A stretch of 58,012 nt of DNA, taken from NCBI GenBank assembly GCA_030247575.1, contig JAOTRV010000028.1:1-58012 (forward strand). The letters run 5' to 3'. Source of the DNA: Sulfuritalea sp. GTDB taxonomy: Bacteria; Pseudomonadota; Gammaproteobacteria; Burkholderiales; Rhodocyclaceae. Under the pieces are notes generated by a model. The model was not told where the DNA came from, did no database searches, and worked only from the letters and a program-made list of their open reading frames with translations. Made by a program: the position numbers and the translations under genes. This document shows positions 33,196 through 42,345 of the stretch, piece after piece. How positions within the stretch are numbered: the stretch's first letter is position 1; the number at the start of each line of letters is the position of its first letter.

Positions 33196-33653
33196 CCGTG
33201 CCGACGCTGATCTTCGGCTGGGGCAACCCCAGCCGCGGCGACGACGCGCTGGGGCCGCTGTTCGTCGAGTACTTCATCGAGCTGGCCGCCCGCCATCCGG
33301 AATGGGGCGAGGTCGAATGCCTGACCGATTTCCAGTTGCAGGTGGAACACGCGCTCGACCTGCAGGGCCGCAGCCGCGTGCTGTTCGTCGATGCCAGCAT
33401 CGATGCCCCGGCGCCCTGCTCCCTGCAGCGCATCGAGGCCGCCCGGGACGACAGCTTCACCACGCACGCCATGAGCCCGCAGGCCGTGCTCAAAGTCTTC
33501 GTCGACATCGACGAGGGCGACCCGCCGCCCTGCTGGCTGCTGGCAATACGCGGCGAGCGCTTCGAACTCGGCGAACCGCCGACCGAAGCCGCCGTACGCT
33601 CGCTGCAAGCAGCATTGCGGAGCGCTGCAAACTGGATTACGGATGTCGACTGA
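33192..33653 (+). CDS. hoxW: HoxH-specific maturation endopeptidase HoxW
   Basis: 153 residues from a TTG start overlapping the hoxH stop (TTGA); GTG 33198 is an alternative that gives a near-identical protein. The start TLIFGWGNPSRGDDALGP is the HoxW-type variant of the hydrogenase protease motif. DASIDAPAPC and the TTHAMSPQAVL segment carry the other expected metal-ligand positions. It removes the HoxH tail after nickel insertion. Confidence 0.92.
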   Translation: MTVPTLIFGWGNPSRGDDALGPLFVEYFIELAARHPEWGEVECLTDFQLQVEHALDLQGRSRVLFVDASIDAPAPCSLQRIEAARDDSFTTHAMSPQAVLKVFVDIDEGDPPPCWLLAIRGERFELGEPPTEAAVRSLQAALRSAANWITDVD

Positions 33654-33765
33654 GCGGAGCCAAGGCAAGCTGTCGCACTTGTCGAAAGAATCAGGGGAAC
33701 TTTCACGGCAGAAGCGCGTCAGGTAACTTTGGTGCCCGCCGCAGGCGAAACAACGAATAGAGAAC

Positions 33766-35487
33766 ATGGGTCACAACATCCCACTGATCACCACCATAGC
33801 CGCGGGCTTCGGCGTCGCATTGATCCTTGGCATCGTCGCCGAAAAGTTGAAGGTACCGGCGCTGGTCGGCTATCTGGTGGCCGGCATTCTGATCGGACCG
33901 GCAACGCCGGGTTTCGTGGCCGACGTGCCTATCGCCTCCCAGTTGTCCGAAATCGGCGTGATGCTGCTGATGTTCGGTGTCGGGCTCCACTTCTCGCTCA
34001 ACGACCTGCTCGCGGTCAAGCGCATCGCCGTCCCCGGCGCGATCGTGCAGATGAGTCTGGCGACCATGTTGGGTCTGGCCATGGCCTGGTGGTGGGGCTG
34101 GAGCCTCGGCAGCGGACTGATCTTCGGCCTGTCGCTGTCCTGTGCCAGCACCGTGGTCCTGCTCAAGGCTCTCGAATCCCGCGGCGTGCTGGACAGCATG
34201 AACGGACGCATCGCCGTCGGCTGGTTGGTGGTCGAGGATCTTGCCTGCGTGCTGGTTCTGGTACTGATGCCGCCGCTGGCCGGTCTGCTCGGCGGTGCGG
34301 CAAACCAGGTCGCAACGGCTGATCCACTGTGGATGACCATCGCAAAAACATTGCTGGAAGTATCGGCCTTCATCGCTCTCATGCTGATAGTCGGCCGGCG
34401 TGCACTGCCCTGGCTCTTGTGGCAGGTATCGCGCACCGGCTCGCGCGAGTTGTTTACGCTGTGCGTGATCGCCGTGGCGATCGGCATCGCCTATGGTGCG
34501 GCCCAACTGTTCAGTGTGTCCTTCGCGCTCGGCGCCTTTTTCGCCGGAATGGTCATGCGTGAATCCGAGTTCAGTCACCGCGCGGCAGAAGAGTCCTTGC
34601 CGCTGCGGGATGCCTTCTCGGTGCTGTTTTTCGTGTCAGTGGGCATGCTGTTCGAACCGGCGATCCTGGTCGAGCAGCCGGTCCGGGTGATCGCCGTGGT
34701 CGCCATCATCGTCCTCGGCAAGACACTAGCGGCGCTGGCGCTGGTGATCGCATTCCGCTATCCGCTCAATACGGCCCTGACCGTCGCGGCCAGCCTGGCG
34801 CAGATAGGCGAGTTCTCTTTCATTCTGGCGGGCTTGGGCCTCGCGCTCGGACTGCTGCCGTCGGAAGGAATGAGTCTGGTCCTCGCCGGCGCCCTGATTT
34901 CAATCGCCTTGAATCCCCTTCTGTTTGCAGCCATCGCGCCCTCCCAGAGCTGGCTTCTCGCCCGCTCCGGTCTGGCCCGCAGCCTGAACCGGCGGCAGGA
35001 CCCCTTTGCGGAGCTGCCAGCAAGCACCGAGCGCAAGTACCTGTACGGGCAAGTTGTCCTCGTCGGCTATGGCCGCGTCGGCCAGCGCATCGCCAGGGCA
35101 CTCGATGCGCACGGCATCCCCTATGTGGTCGCGGAACAGAATCGCGAACTGGTCGAGGATCTGCGCAAGCGGGGAATCGCGGCGGTGTCAGGCAATGCCG
35201 CCGAGCCGTCAGTACTGATCGAGGCCCATATCGCCCATGCGGCGATGCTGGTCGTCGCCATGCCAGATCCGCTCAAGCTTCGTCAGATGGCCGACACCGC
35301 GCGCAAGCTCAATCCCGAAATCGAAATCGTCCTGCGCACCCACAGCGAGGACGAGTCGCAGCTCCTGCGCAGGGACGCCATCGGCAAGGTCTTCTTCGGT
35401 GAGGAGGAACTCGCCAGAGGCATGACGAGCCACGTTCTTGAACGCTTCGCGCCGCATCATGTCCGCACGGCCTCCGGCCCCGAATGA
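33766..35487 (+). CDS. Kef/YbaL-type monovalent cation:proton antiporter
   Basis: 573 residues. About twelve membrane helices (residues 1-390; LVGYLVAGILIGP, LMLFGVGLHFSL, SCASTVVLLKALESRG, FALGAFFAGMVMRESEFSHRAAEE, PLRDAFSVLFFVSVGMLF) are followed by a TrkA-N/RCK nucleotide-binding domain (about 420-540; VVLVGYGRVGQRIARALD). It exchanges K+ or Na+ for H+. The RCK domain suggests control by NAD(H). It follows hoxW by 112 bp on the same strand but probably has its own promoter. Confidence 0.92.
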   Translation: MGHNIPLITTIAAGFGVALILGIVAEKLKVPALVGYLVAGILIGPATPGFVADVPIASQLSEIGVMLLMFGVGLHFSLNDLLAVKRIAVPGAIVQMSLATMLGLAMAWWWGWSLGSGLIFGLSLSCASTVVLLKALESRGVLDSMNGRIAVGWLVVEDLACVLVLVLMPPLAGLLGGAANQVATADPLWMTIAKTLLEVSAFIALMLIVGRRALPWLLWQVSRTGSRELFTLCVIAVAIGIAYGAAQLFSVSFALGAFFAGMVMRESEFSHRAAEESLPLRDAFSVLFFVSVGMLFEPAILVEQPVRVIAVVAIIVLGKTLAALALVIAFRYPLNTALTVAASLAQIGEFSFILAGLGLALGLLPSEGMSLVLAGALISIALNPLLFAAIAPSQSWLLARSGLARSLNRRQDPFAELPASTERKYLYGQVVLVGYGRVGQRIARALDAHGIPYVVAEQNRELVEDLRKRGIAAVSGNAAEPSVLIEAHIAHAAMLVVAMPDPLKLRQMADTARKLNPEIEIVLRTHSEDESQLLRRDAIGKVFFGEEELARGMTSHVLERFAPHHVRTASGPE

Positions 35488-35541
35488 CGATGCGCCCGGC
35501 ATCTCCTTCCGGCGCCATCGGCTCACGGCGTCAGCGAGGCC

Positions 35542-36456
35542 TCAGTATTCATCCGGCGCCGGCCGTCCGCCCGGAACGACAAGAACATCGCATTGAGATT
35601 CGGCCAGCACATGCTTGGTGACGCTGCCCAACAGCATCTCTTCAGCCAGGTGCTTGCCGTGCTTGCCCATGATGATCAGATCAATGTCCCGCTCCTGTTC
35701 CTGGACGATGACCTGCTGCGACGGGATTCCATGCACGACCAATGCCGAATAGTCGGCCGGCGCCAGTCCGGCGCTCGCGGCCAGGGCATGGAGTCGCCGC
35801 CGACGCTCGTCGCCCGCGGTCCGCACGTATTGCTGGATCACTTTGTCGTCGACGCCGGCGAAACTGAGCTTGCCCTCGTAGGGCAGCTCGAAGGCGTGAA
35901 GCAGGACGACGTCGGCTTCTGGAGCCAGTGCCCGGCCGAAACGAATGGCATGCGCAGAGACCGGCGAGAAATCGACTGAAATCAGCAGGCGGCGATAGCG
36001 ATCATGGGCCGGTTGCTTGACCACCAGCACCGGACGCCGAATCGACTTGCGCAGCAGGCGCGAAGCCGTCGACCCGAGCAAGGCGTGACGCAGAAAGGAT
36101 TCGCCGCGCGCGCCCAATACCAGCAGGTCGGCGTCGAAGCCATCCGCCACACTGGCAATCGCCTCCAGGGCTTCGCCGACGAAAACGCTGGCCTCGGCGC
36201 CGACGCCGCAGTTTCTGGCAGGATTGCCGAGCATGTCCCAAAGCGTCGCGCGGGCCTGGTCTGCCAGCCGCTGCTTCAACTCGGACGTGCCATCCCCAAG
36301 AAATTCGCTCAACTCATCCAGAGCGCTCAACTCGATTGCATGGATGACGGAATACCGGGCTCCGGTATCGGCAGCAATCCGGAATCCGCGATCGACCGCA
36401 TGGTGTGAAGGTGCCGACAAGTCGGTGGCCGCAATGATTCGTGCAGGCATGATCAT
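35542..36456 (-). CDS. Tandem universal stress protein
   Basis: 304 residues from ATG 36456 with a GGGAGA site. Two UspA domains: residues about 4-145 (RIIAATDLSAPSHHAVDRGF..LVLGARGESFLRHALLGSTASRLLRKSIRPVLVVK-type end) and 155-300 (RLLISVDFSPVSAHAIRFG..LIIMGKHGKHLAEEMLLGSVTKHVLAESQCDVLVV). The G-x2-G-x9-G-S/T ATP motif appears in both halves. Confidence 0.9.
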   Translation of the reverse strand: MIMPARIIAATDLSAPSHHAVDRGFRIAADTGARYSVIHAIELSALDELSEFLGDGTSELKQRLADQARATLWDMLGNPARNCGVGAEASVFVGEALEAIASVADGFDADLLVLGARGESFLRHALLGSTASRLLRKSIRRPVLVVKQPAHDRYRRLLISVDFSPVSAHAIRFGRALAPEADVVLLHAFELPYEGKLSFAGVDDKVIQQYVRTAGDERRRRLHALAASAGLAPADYSALVVHGIPSQQVIVQEQERDIDLIIMGKHGKHLAEEMLLGSVTKHVLAESQCDVLVVPGGRPAPDEY

Positions 36457-36493
36457 GGATGTCTCCCTTTTCTCATTGGCAACGGCAACAGCC

Positions 36494-36703
36494 TCACGTC
36501 TCGAAGGTGGCGAGAACGAAGGATGTATTGCGCCCCTTGCCCCTGATGCGGCGGATCTTGCCGCTTCTTTCGAGATCGAGTATAGCCCTGCAGAGGGTTT
36601 CATTTCTGGCATCGACGCCGTGCAGCGCTGCCAGTTTCCGCACATCGAGGCAGGACTCCTGCCGGAATTCGTGCAACACGGATTGATTAGAGATGTTTGT
36701 CAT
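36494..36703 (-). CDS. Small protein with winged-helix-like sequence
   Basis: 69 residues from ATG 36703. The stretch SVLHEFRQESCLDVRKLAAL then LCRAILDLERSGKIRRIRGKGRNTSFVL reads like a helix-turn-helix plus wing. Family not recognised. It fills the gap between the GH15 gene and the stress-protein gene on the same strand, with gaps of 20 and 37 bp, which makes it a likely real gene. Confidence 0.5.
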   Translation of the reverse strand: MTNISNQSVLHEFRQESCLDVRKLAALHGVDARNETLCRAILDLERSGKIRRIRGKGRNTSFVLATFET

Positions 36704-36723
36704 GGCCGACCAGGTCGCGTTGT

Positions 36724-38502
36724 TCAGAATGCCTGGTCCCACCGCACCGACAGGCGTATGGCAGCGTTGATCAGGCCGACCATGCTGTAGGTCTGTACGA
36801 AGTTCCCCCATTGCTCGCCGGTCTTCGGATCGATGTGCTCGGCCAGCAGGCCATGTTGATTGCGGCAGGCCAGCAGGCGCTCGAACAGCGCGCGCGCCTC
36901 GTCGCGGCGGTCCAGCGCGGCCAGCGCATTGACATACCAGAAGGTGCACACCAGGAAGGCATTTTCCGGCTTGCCGAAATCGTCCTTTTCGACATAGCGA
37001 AAAATGAAATCGCCGTGGCGCAGGTCCTTCTCGACGGCGGCGACGGTGGCGGCAAAGCGCGGATCGGCGACGTCGAGAAAGCCGACCTCGGCCAGCAACA
37101 GCAGGCTCGCGTCCATCGCCTTGCCGTCGAAGGTCGAAACGAATGCGCCGCGCCGCTTGTTCCATGCGCGGCGACTGATCGTTTCGTGCATCAGCGCTGC
37201 ATGTTCGACCCAGTACGCCGCGCGTTCCGCCAGACCGAGACGGGTGGCGATGCGTCCAAGGCGATCGCAGGCCGCCCAGCACATCACGGCCGAAAAAGTA
37301 TGCACGCGGGCACTGCCGCGCAACTCCCACAGCCCCGCATCGGGCTGGTCGTAACAGCGTCGCGCCTGCTCGCCCAGAGCTTCGAGGCGGTGAAACAGCG
37401 CCTCATCGCCGCGCCGGGTGAGGCGCCGGTCGAAGAAGATGTGCGTCGCGGCGAGGATGGCCGAGCCATACACGTCGTGCTGGACCTGGCGATAGGCCAG
37501 GTTGCCGATGCGCACCGGCCCCATGCCGCGATAGCCTTGCAGCGCGCCGACTTCGCGTTCGGCGAGTTCGGCGCGGCCGTCGATGCCGTACACCGGCTGC
37601 AGCGTTCCGCTGCCCGCATTCGCCGCGACGTTGACGATGTAGGCGATGTAGCGCTCCATGCTGCGCGTGGCGCCGAGCCGGTTGAGGGCATTGACCACGA
37701 AATAGCCGTCGCGCAGCCAACAGTAGCGGTAGTCCCAGTTGCGGCTGCTGCCGGCGGCTTCGGGAATCGAGGTGGTCATCGCGGCGATGATGGCGCCGGT
37801 GTCGTCGAAGGCATTCAGCTTGAGCGTGATGGCGGCGCGAATCACCGCCTCCTGCCATTCGTAGGGAATGCCGAGAAAGCGCACCCACTCGCGCCAATAC
37901 TGGGCCGTCTCCTCGAAAAAGCGCCGGCCGACTTCGCCCGCCGCCTCGTGCACGCTCTCGTCGGCGCCGAGCAACAGGGTCACGGTGTCTTCGAGGAAGA
38001 ACGAGGTTTCCTGCAGGACGGCGGTCAGCGAGGCATCCGTCGTCAGGCGCAGCGTGATTCCCGGTGCCACGTAGCGAATATGATTGCTGCCCCATGTCAC
38101 CTCGGGGCGCGCGGCGCCGTCGCCGCAGGCGGGCCGCAGGCGCAGCGTAAGGCGCGGGCTGCCGCCGAGTCGGCGAATCCGACGCACCAGCATCATCGGC
38201 CGGAACATGCGCCCGTACTGGCCGAAGCGCGGGGCGAAATCGGTGATTTCCACGCCGCCGCCATGGCAGTCGTGGAGCCGCGTCACCAGAATGGCGGTGT
38301 TCTCCAGATAGTGCTGCTCGGTGCGCTCGCAGTCGGCCAGCTCGACGGCGGAATAGCCGTAGTCGTCGACATTCTTCAGCAGCGAGCAAAAAACCGGATC
38401 GCCGTCGAAGCGCGGGAAGCAGCCCCACACGATCTTCGCCCGCGCATCGACCAGCGCACCTACCGTGCAGTTGCCGATCATAGCCAGGTCGAGGTTGTTC
38501 AT
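36724..38502 (-). CDS. Glycoside hydrolase family 15 protein (glucoamylase/trehalase-like)
   Basis: 592 residues from ATG 38502. The N-terminal beta domain begins LAMIGNCTVGALVDARAKIVWGCFPRFD; the (alpha/alpha)6 catalytic barrel contains SIPEAAGSSRNWDYRYCWLRDGYFVVNAL and, near the end, HIDPKTGEQWGNFVQTYSMVGLI with the probable catalytic acid/base residues. Family members hydrolyse alpha-glucosidic bonds, including trehalose. It overlaps otsB by 4 bp, so trehalose turnover is a plausible role. Confidence 0.9.
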   Translation of the reverse strand: MNNLDLAMIGNCTVGALVDARAKIVWGCFPRFDGDPVFCSLLKNVDDYGYSAVELADCERTEQHYLENTAILVTRLHDCHGGGVEITDFAPRFGQYGRMFRPMMLVRRIRRLGGSPRLTLRLRPACGDGAARPEVTWGSNHIRYVAPGITLRLTTDASLTAVLQETSFFLEDTVTLLLGADESVHEAAGEVGRRFFEETAQYWREWVRFLGIPYEWQEAVIRAAITLKLNAFDDTGAIIAAMTTSIPEAAGSSRNWDYRYCWLRDGYFVVNALNRLGATRSMERYIAYIVNVAANAGSGTLQPVYGIDGRAELAEREVGALQGYRGMGPVRIGNLAYRQVQHDVYGSAILAATHIFFDRRLTRRGDEALFHRLEALGEQARRCYDQPDAGLWELRGSARVHTFSAVMCWAACDRLGRIATRLGLAERAAYWVEHAALMHETISRRAWNKRRGAFVSTFDGKAMDASLLLLAEVGFLDVADPRFAATVAAVEKDLRHGDFIFRYVEKDDFGKPENAFLVCTFWYVNALAALDRRDEARALFERLLACRNQHGLLAEHIDPKTGEQWGNFVQTYSMVGLINAAIRLSVRWDQAF

Positions 38503-39248
38503 TGCCGCCCTTTCAATGCGTCGCCCAGCCAGCTCCGCACCGCGGCGACGCCGGACAGGCGATAGCCCGCACAAGTCCGGCCGGCGCCCACCTTGATCGA
38601 GATGCCGCCCATGCGGTTCACCTCGGCGAAGCCGTGTTCGTCGTTGAGGTCGTCGCCGATGAACACCGGACGGCGTCCGCGAAACGGCGACTCCGTCAGG
38701 TATTCGGCCACCGCCGTGCCCTTGTCGACGCCTGCCGGCTTGATTTCTATCACACGTTTGCCCTTCTGCAACTCCAGCTCGCCGCCCGCCTCGCGCATCA
38801 GCCGCGCCATCAGCCGATGCGCATAGGCGGCCAGGTGCGGCGCCAGCCGATAGTGCAGCGCCAACGTCAGGCCCTTGTCCTCCAGCAGCAGGCCGGGGTG
38901 GCGCTCCAGCACCGGCGCCAGCGCCTCCTTGATCACGCATTTGGCGCCGGGCGGCGCGGCATGGATCCAGAGACGTCCGGCGGCGTCGCGCCGCTCCAGG
39001 CCGTGCTGGCCGGCCAGGGGCAGGCGTGCCGCGCCAAGCAGGGCTTCGAGGTCGGAAATCGAGCGGCCGCTGATCAGGGCGACTGCACCGCCACTCAGTC
39101 CATGCAGTTGTGCGACCAGTTCGAGCAGGTCCGTATCCACATGTACCGAGGCCGGCTGGTCGGCGATTTCCAGCAGCGTGCCATCGACATCGAGGAAAAA
39201 GGCCCAGTCGATCTCCGCGACAGGCGGCCGGGTGCGAGTGCCCGTCAT
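38499..39248 (-). CDS. otsB: Trehalose-6-phosphate phosphatase OtsB
   Basis: 249 residues. HAD motifs are FFLDVDGTLLEIADQP (nucleophile Asp), ALISGRSISDLEALL, the cap segment LALHYRL and GDDLNDEHGF. It dephosphorylates trehalose 6-phosphate made by OtsA. The start overlaps the otsA stop by 4 bp, and the stop overlaps the GH15 start. Confidence 0.94.
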   Translation of the reverse strand: MTGTRTRPPVAEIDWAFFLDVDGTLLEIADQPASVHVDTDLLELVAQLHGLSGGAVALISGRSISDLEALLGAARLPLAGQHGLERRDAAGRLWIHAAPPGAKCVIKEALAPVLERHPGLLLEDKGLTLALHYRLAPHLAAYAHRLMARLMREAGGELELQKGKRVIEIKPAGVDKGTAVAEYLTESPFRGRRPVFIGDDLNDEHGFAEVNRMGGISIKVGAGRTCAGYRLSGVAAVRSWLGDALKGRQ

Positions 39249-41479
39249 GCCGCCCCGCCGTTTTCGACCAGGTGGCTGCGCTGGCGCATCGACGCCGCGT
39301 CGAGCAGCATGCGGCCGGCCCAGCGGTAGACGTTGAATTCGGCGACCAGGCCGCGCATCAGCCGCATGCGGTCGCGTTGTTCGCCGCGCGGCATGGTCAG
39401 CGCCAGATGCAGGGCCGCGGCGCACTGGTCGGTATCGTAGGGATTGACGATCAGAGCTTCCGGCAGCTCGCGCGCGGCGCCGGTGAATTGCGAAAGGATC
39501 AGCACGCCGTACTCGTCGTCGCGCGCCGCGACGAATTCCTTCGCCACCAGATTCATGCCGTCATGCAGGCTGCTGACAAAACAGCAATCCGCCGCGCGAT
39601 AGTATTCATAAACCTGCCGGGCATCGTGATGCTCGACCTTGAGCACGATCGGCAGGGGCAGGTCGCGACCGCCGCGGCCGAAGCGCTCGTTGATGCGTAT
39701 CGCCAGCGCCCGCACCTGGGCCTCGTGGCTCTGGTATTCGTCGATGCTGGAACGCGTCGGCGCGGCGATCTGGATCAGGCTGAACTTGCCTATCCACTCC
39801 GGGTTCAGCTCCAGCAGGCGTTCGACGGCACGGAAGCGTTCGAGGATGCCCTTGGTGTAGTCGAGCCGATCGACGCCGACGCAGAACCTGTGGCCCGCCG
39901 GGAAATTGTTCAATTCGCGCACGTCGGCCGCGCACTGTTCGACCGGCTTCGCCAGCAGGTTTGCGTCGGGCGGCCAGTCGACGGAAATCGGATAGCGCCG
40001 CACCGCGGTGGATTTGCCGCGAAACGATACCGTGAAGTTTTCCCGATCCACCCGCGCCTCCATGAAACGATCCACGGTATCGACGAAGTTGTTGCAGTGA
40101 AACTGAGTGTGAAAGCCGAGGATGCTGCTGCCGAGCATACCGGCGAGTATCTCCTGGCGCCAGGGGCAGATGGCGAAGGACTCCGGATTCGGCCACGGGA
40201 TATGCCAGAAGGTGATCACCGTGGCCTCCGGCATTTCCTCGCGAATCATGCGCGGCAACAGGGCCAGGTGGTAGTCCTGCACCAGCACGATCGGATTCTT
40301 CGTGCGCGCCTCGGCGACCACCGACTTGGCGAACTTGCGGTTGACCGCGACGTAATGCGCCCAGTCCGAGGAACGGAAGATCGGGCGCACATGGGCGATG
40401 TGGCACAGCGGCCATAGCCCTTCGTTGGCAAAACCGTAGTAGTAGCCGGCCTCCTCCTCCGCGCTGAGCCAGACCCGGCGGATCTTGTAGGCCGGATTTT
40501 CGGGAGGGACGCCGACGCAATCGTGGCGATCGACCACCTCGCGGTCGGCCGAGCCGCTGCCATGGGCGATCCAGGTGCCGGAGCAGGCGCGCATGATCGG
40601 TTCCAGCGCCGTCACCAGGCCGCTGGCCGGCCGCTGCACCTCGATGCGCTCGCCGCGGCGCTGATGGATGTAGGGCTCGCGGTTGGACACCACGATGACG
40701 TCGTCGCCGCGCAGTTCGCCATGCAGGATCGCGCGCAGGGTTTCCGGCGTCCAGGCCATTTGCGATTCGTCGCGCGCGCGGTGCTCCGCTTCGAGGTCGC
40801 GCACCAGGCGCTGCAGATCGCGGGCGATCGGCCGGAATTCGGGCAGGCCCATTTTCGCCGCCGCGGCCGGGTCGCGCAGCAGGCCTTCGCCGCGCAGCAA
40901 CGAGCGCATCCCGGCCAGCCAGCCGCGCCAGGACAACTGGGCAATCACCACCGTCAAGAGCGAGACGATCACGGCGAGGCCGATGAAGGCATGGAAAATG
41001 TAGCGCGTGGTTTCCTCGCTGCGCCGCGTGGCAAAGCTGAGATCGTGCACCAACACCAGCTTGCCGGCCGGATAGGCGTCGTTCGCCATCGGCTGGACCG
41101 ACACATGCAGCGGGCCGCGCTTGCTCGGCAATGCGTTCTCGCCGCCCGCAGGCCAGCGCTCCAGATCGTTGCAGCGCACTTCGGCCGGCATGGACTTGGA
41201 GGCAACGGCGGTACCTTCGCTGCCGGGACAGAAGCCGATCGCATACAGGCGCTCGTCCTGGGTGATGCGGAAGAAGAACTCGCCGATCTTCGCCTTGCGT
41301 CCGGCAGCCAGTTGTTCGAACAGGGGCTCGCTGATGGTGTTGGCGATCAGCGCCGCGCGAATGTCCAGGTCGCGCGTGAACCAGCGCAGGATCATTCGAT
41401 CAACCAGCGGCGAGACCGCGTAGGCAAAGCCGGTCAGGACCAGGATCAAGGGCAAGACAAAACGCAGGGAAAGTCGCAT
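39245..41479 (-). CDS. otsA: Trehalose-6-phosphate synthase with N-terminal membrane sensor-like region
   Basis: 744 residues from ATG 41479, about 270 longer than E. coli OtsA. Residues about 5-25 ([18 protein letters not shown]) and 158-182 ([21 protein letters not shown]) are membrane helices enclosing a periplasmic segment of about 130 residues. A HAMP/linker-like stretch leads into a complete GT20 domain from about 265 ([69 protein letters not shown]). It makes trehalose 6-phosphate from UDP-glucose and glucose 6-phosphate. The fusion suggests that synthesis is tied to an envelope signal such as osmotic stress (inference). Confidence 0.92.
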   Translation of the reverse strand: MRLSLRFVLPLILVLTGFAYAVSPLVDRMILRWFTRDLDIRAALIANTISEPLFEQLAAGRKAKIGEFFFRITQDERLYAIGFCPGSEGTAVASKSMPAEVRCNDLERWPAGGENALPSKRGPLHVSVQPMANDAYPAGKLVLVHDLSFATRRSEETTRYIFHAFIGLAVIVSLLTVVIAQLSWRGWLAGMRSLLRGEGLLRDPAAAAKMGLPEFRPIARDLQRLVRDLEAEHRARDESQMAWTPETLRAILHGELRGDDVIVVSNREPYIHQRRGERIEVQRPASGLVTALEPIMRACSGTWIAHGSGSADREVVDRHDCVGVPPENPAYKIRRVWLSAEEEAGYYYGFANEGLWPLCHIAHVRPIFRSSDWAHYVAVNRKFAKSVVAEARTKNPIVLVQDYHLALLPRMIREEMPEATVITFWHIPWPNPESFAICPWRQEILAGMLGSSILGFHTQFHCNNFVDTVDRFMEARVDRENFTVSFRGKSTAVRRYPISVDWPPDANLLAKPVEQCAADVRELNNFPAGHRFCVGVDRLDYTKGILERFRAVERLLELNPEWIGKFSLIQIAAPTRSSIDEYQSHEAQVRALAIRINERFGRGGRDLPLPIVLKVEHHDARQVYEYYRAADCCFVSSLHDGMNLVAKEFVAARDDEYGVLILSQFTGAARELPEALIVNPYDTDQCAAALHLALTMPRGEQRDRMRLMRGLVAEFNVYRWAGRMLLDAASMRQRSHLVENGGAA

Positions 41480-41512
41480 CGGGGTCTGCTTCCGCACAAA
41501 TGGCTGCACCGG

Positions 41513-41539
41513 CGCCGTCCCGCCGGCGTCGACTCTTCA
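41513..41539 (+). repeat. 27-bp dispersed repeat, copy D (upstream of otsA)
   Basis: CGCCGT, six bases, GGCGTCGACTCT, TCA. It lies 34 bp upstream of the otsA ATG, in opposite orientation to otsA. Confidence 0.7.
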
Positions 41540-41642
41540 GCCGTCAGCCGCGCACGGGGCCGGAAAAAACGGGCGGAAACAGCTTTCACCGGATCCGCCC
41601 GAACCTCTCCTCACGAGAAACTGTAAAAAACGCGTCATGTCC

Positions 41643-42170
41643 TCACGCCACGGCGACGCCGGCATTCGTGACCGCCACCAGGCGCGCGGACCTTTGCCTG
41701 GCCATCAGCACCGGCACGACCCGGCGCGACAGCAAACCGAAAACCCCTTTGCCGGGCTCCGCCACGACGATTTCGTCGCAGGCCAGTTCTTCCGCCGCAT
41801 CGAGGATCGTGAACACGATCGGCCCCGATCTGACATAGGCGGCAAATTCGATGTCGAGGCCTTCCAGCATGCGCATGGCCGGCGCGAATACATGGTCGGC
41901 CCGCCGCCGCTTCACGGCCCGTGCCTCGGCATTGGCCGACAGCGCCTGCCACTGCGTCGGCGATTCTTCGACATGCAACAGGCACACCGCCACGCCCAGG
42001 CCCTCGGCGCGTCGGCGGATCGCGTAGGCAACTGCGTGCCCCGCATCCTTCGCGCTCTTCACGGGAATCAACAGCCGCCGCACCTTCGCATGGCGAACGG
42101 CGGTTGGCGGCGGGACGGCCTCCGAAGGCATGGCGATCGCAGTACTCACGCGAAGCATGGTAGGCATCAA
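41643..42170 (-). CDS. Universal stress protein-like
   Basis: 175 residues. The core RRLLIPVKSAKDAGHAVAYAIRRRAE..VAVCLLHVEES and FTILDAAEELACDEIVVAEPG..VFGLLSRRVVPVLM follows the UspA pattern; the ATP-binding glycine motif is weak. It has an N-terminal extension of about 30 residues. The exact start is uncertain (adjacent ATG codons at 42170 and 42167). Confidence 0.75.
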   Translation of the reverse strand: MMPTMLRVSTAIAMPSEAVPPPTAVRHAKVRRLLIPVKSAKDAGHAVAYAIRRRAEGLGVAVCLLHVEESPTQWQALSANAEARAVKRRRADHVFAPAMRMLEGLDIEFAAYVRSGPIVFTILDAAEELACDEIVVAEPGKGVFGLLSRRVVPVLMARQRSARLVAVTNAGVAVA

Positions 42171-42345
42171 TCGCCCTGCTGAAAATTCGGGCCATCACGT
42201 ACGGGAAGCCGACGGCGTCGGCGGCCCCGAAGGCCTGTCGGCACAGGCATTTGCGGTTGTGATAAGGGAAACCCGTAGGGTATCGCGCGATGCCCTTGCT
42301 CCCCGAATCGGCGACAATGCCGGCGAAACCCGAAAGGAATCACGC

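Noticed and set aside
42080-42120. AVPPPT-coding stretch at the N-terminus of the second universal stress protein
   Set aside because: Only the first half resembles the repeat; the GCCGACTC core is absent. Could be a decayed copy but not supportable.
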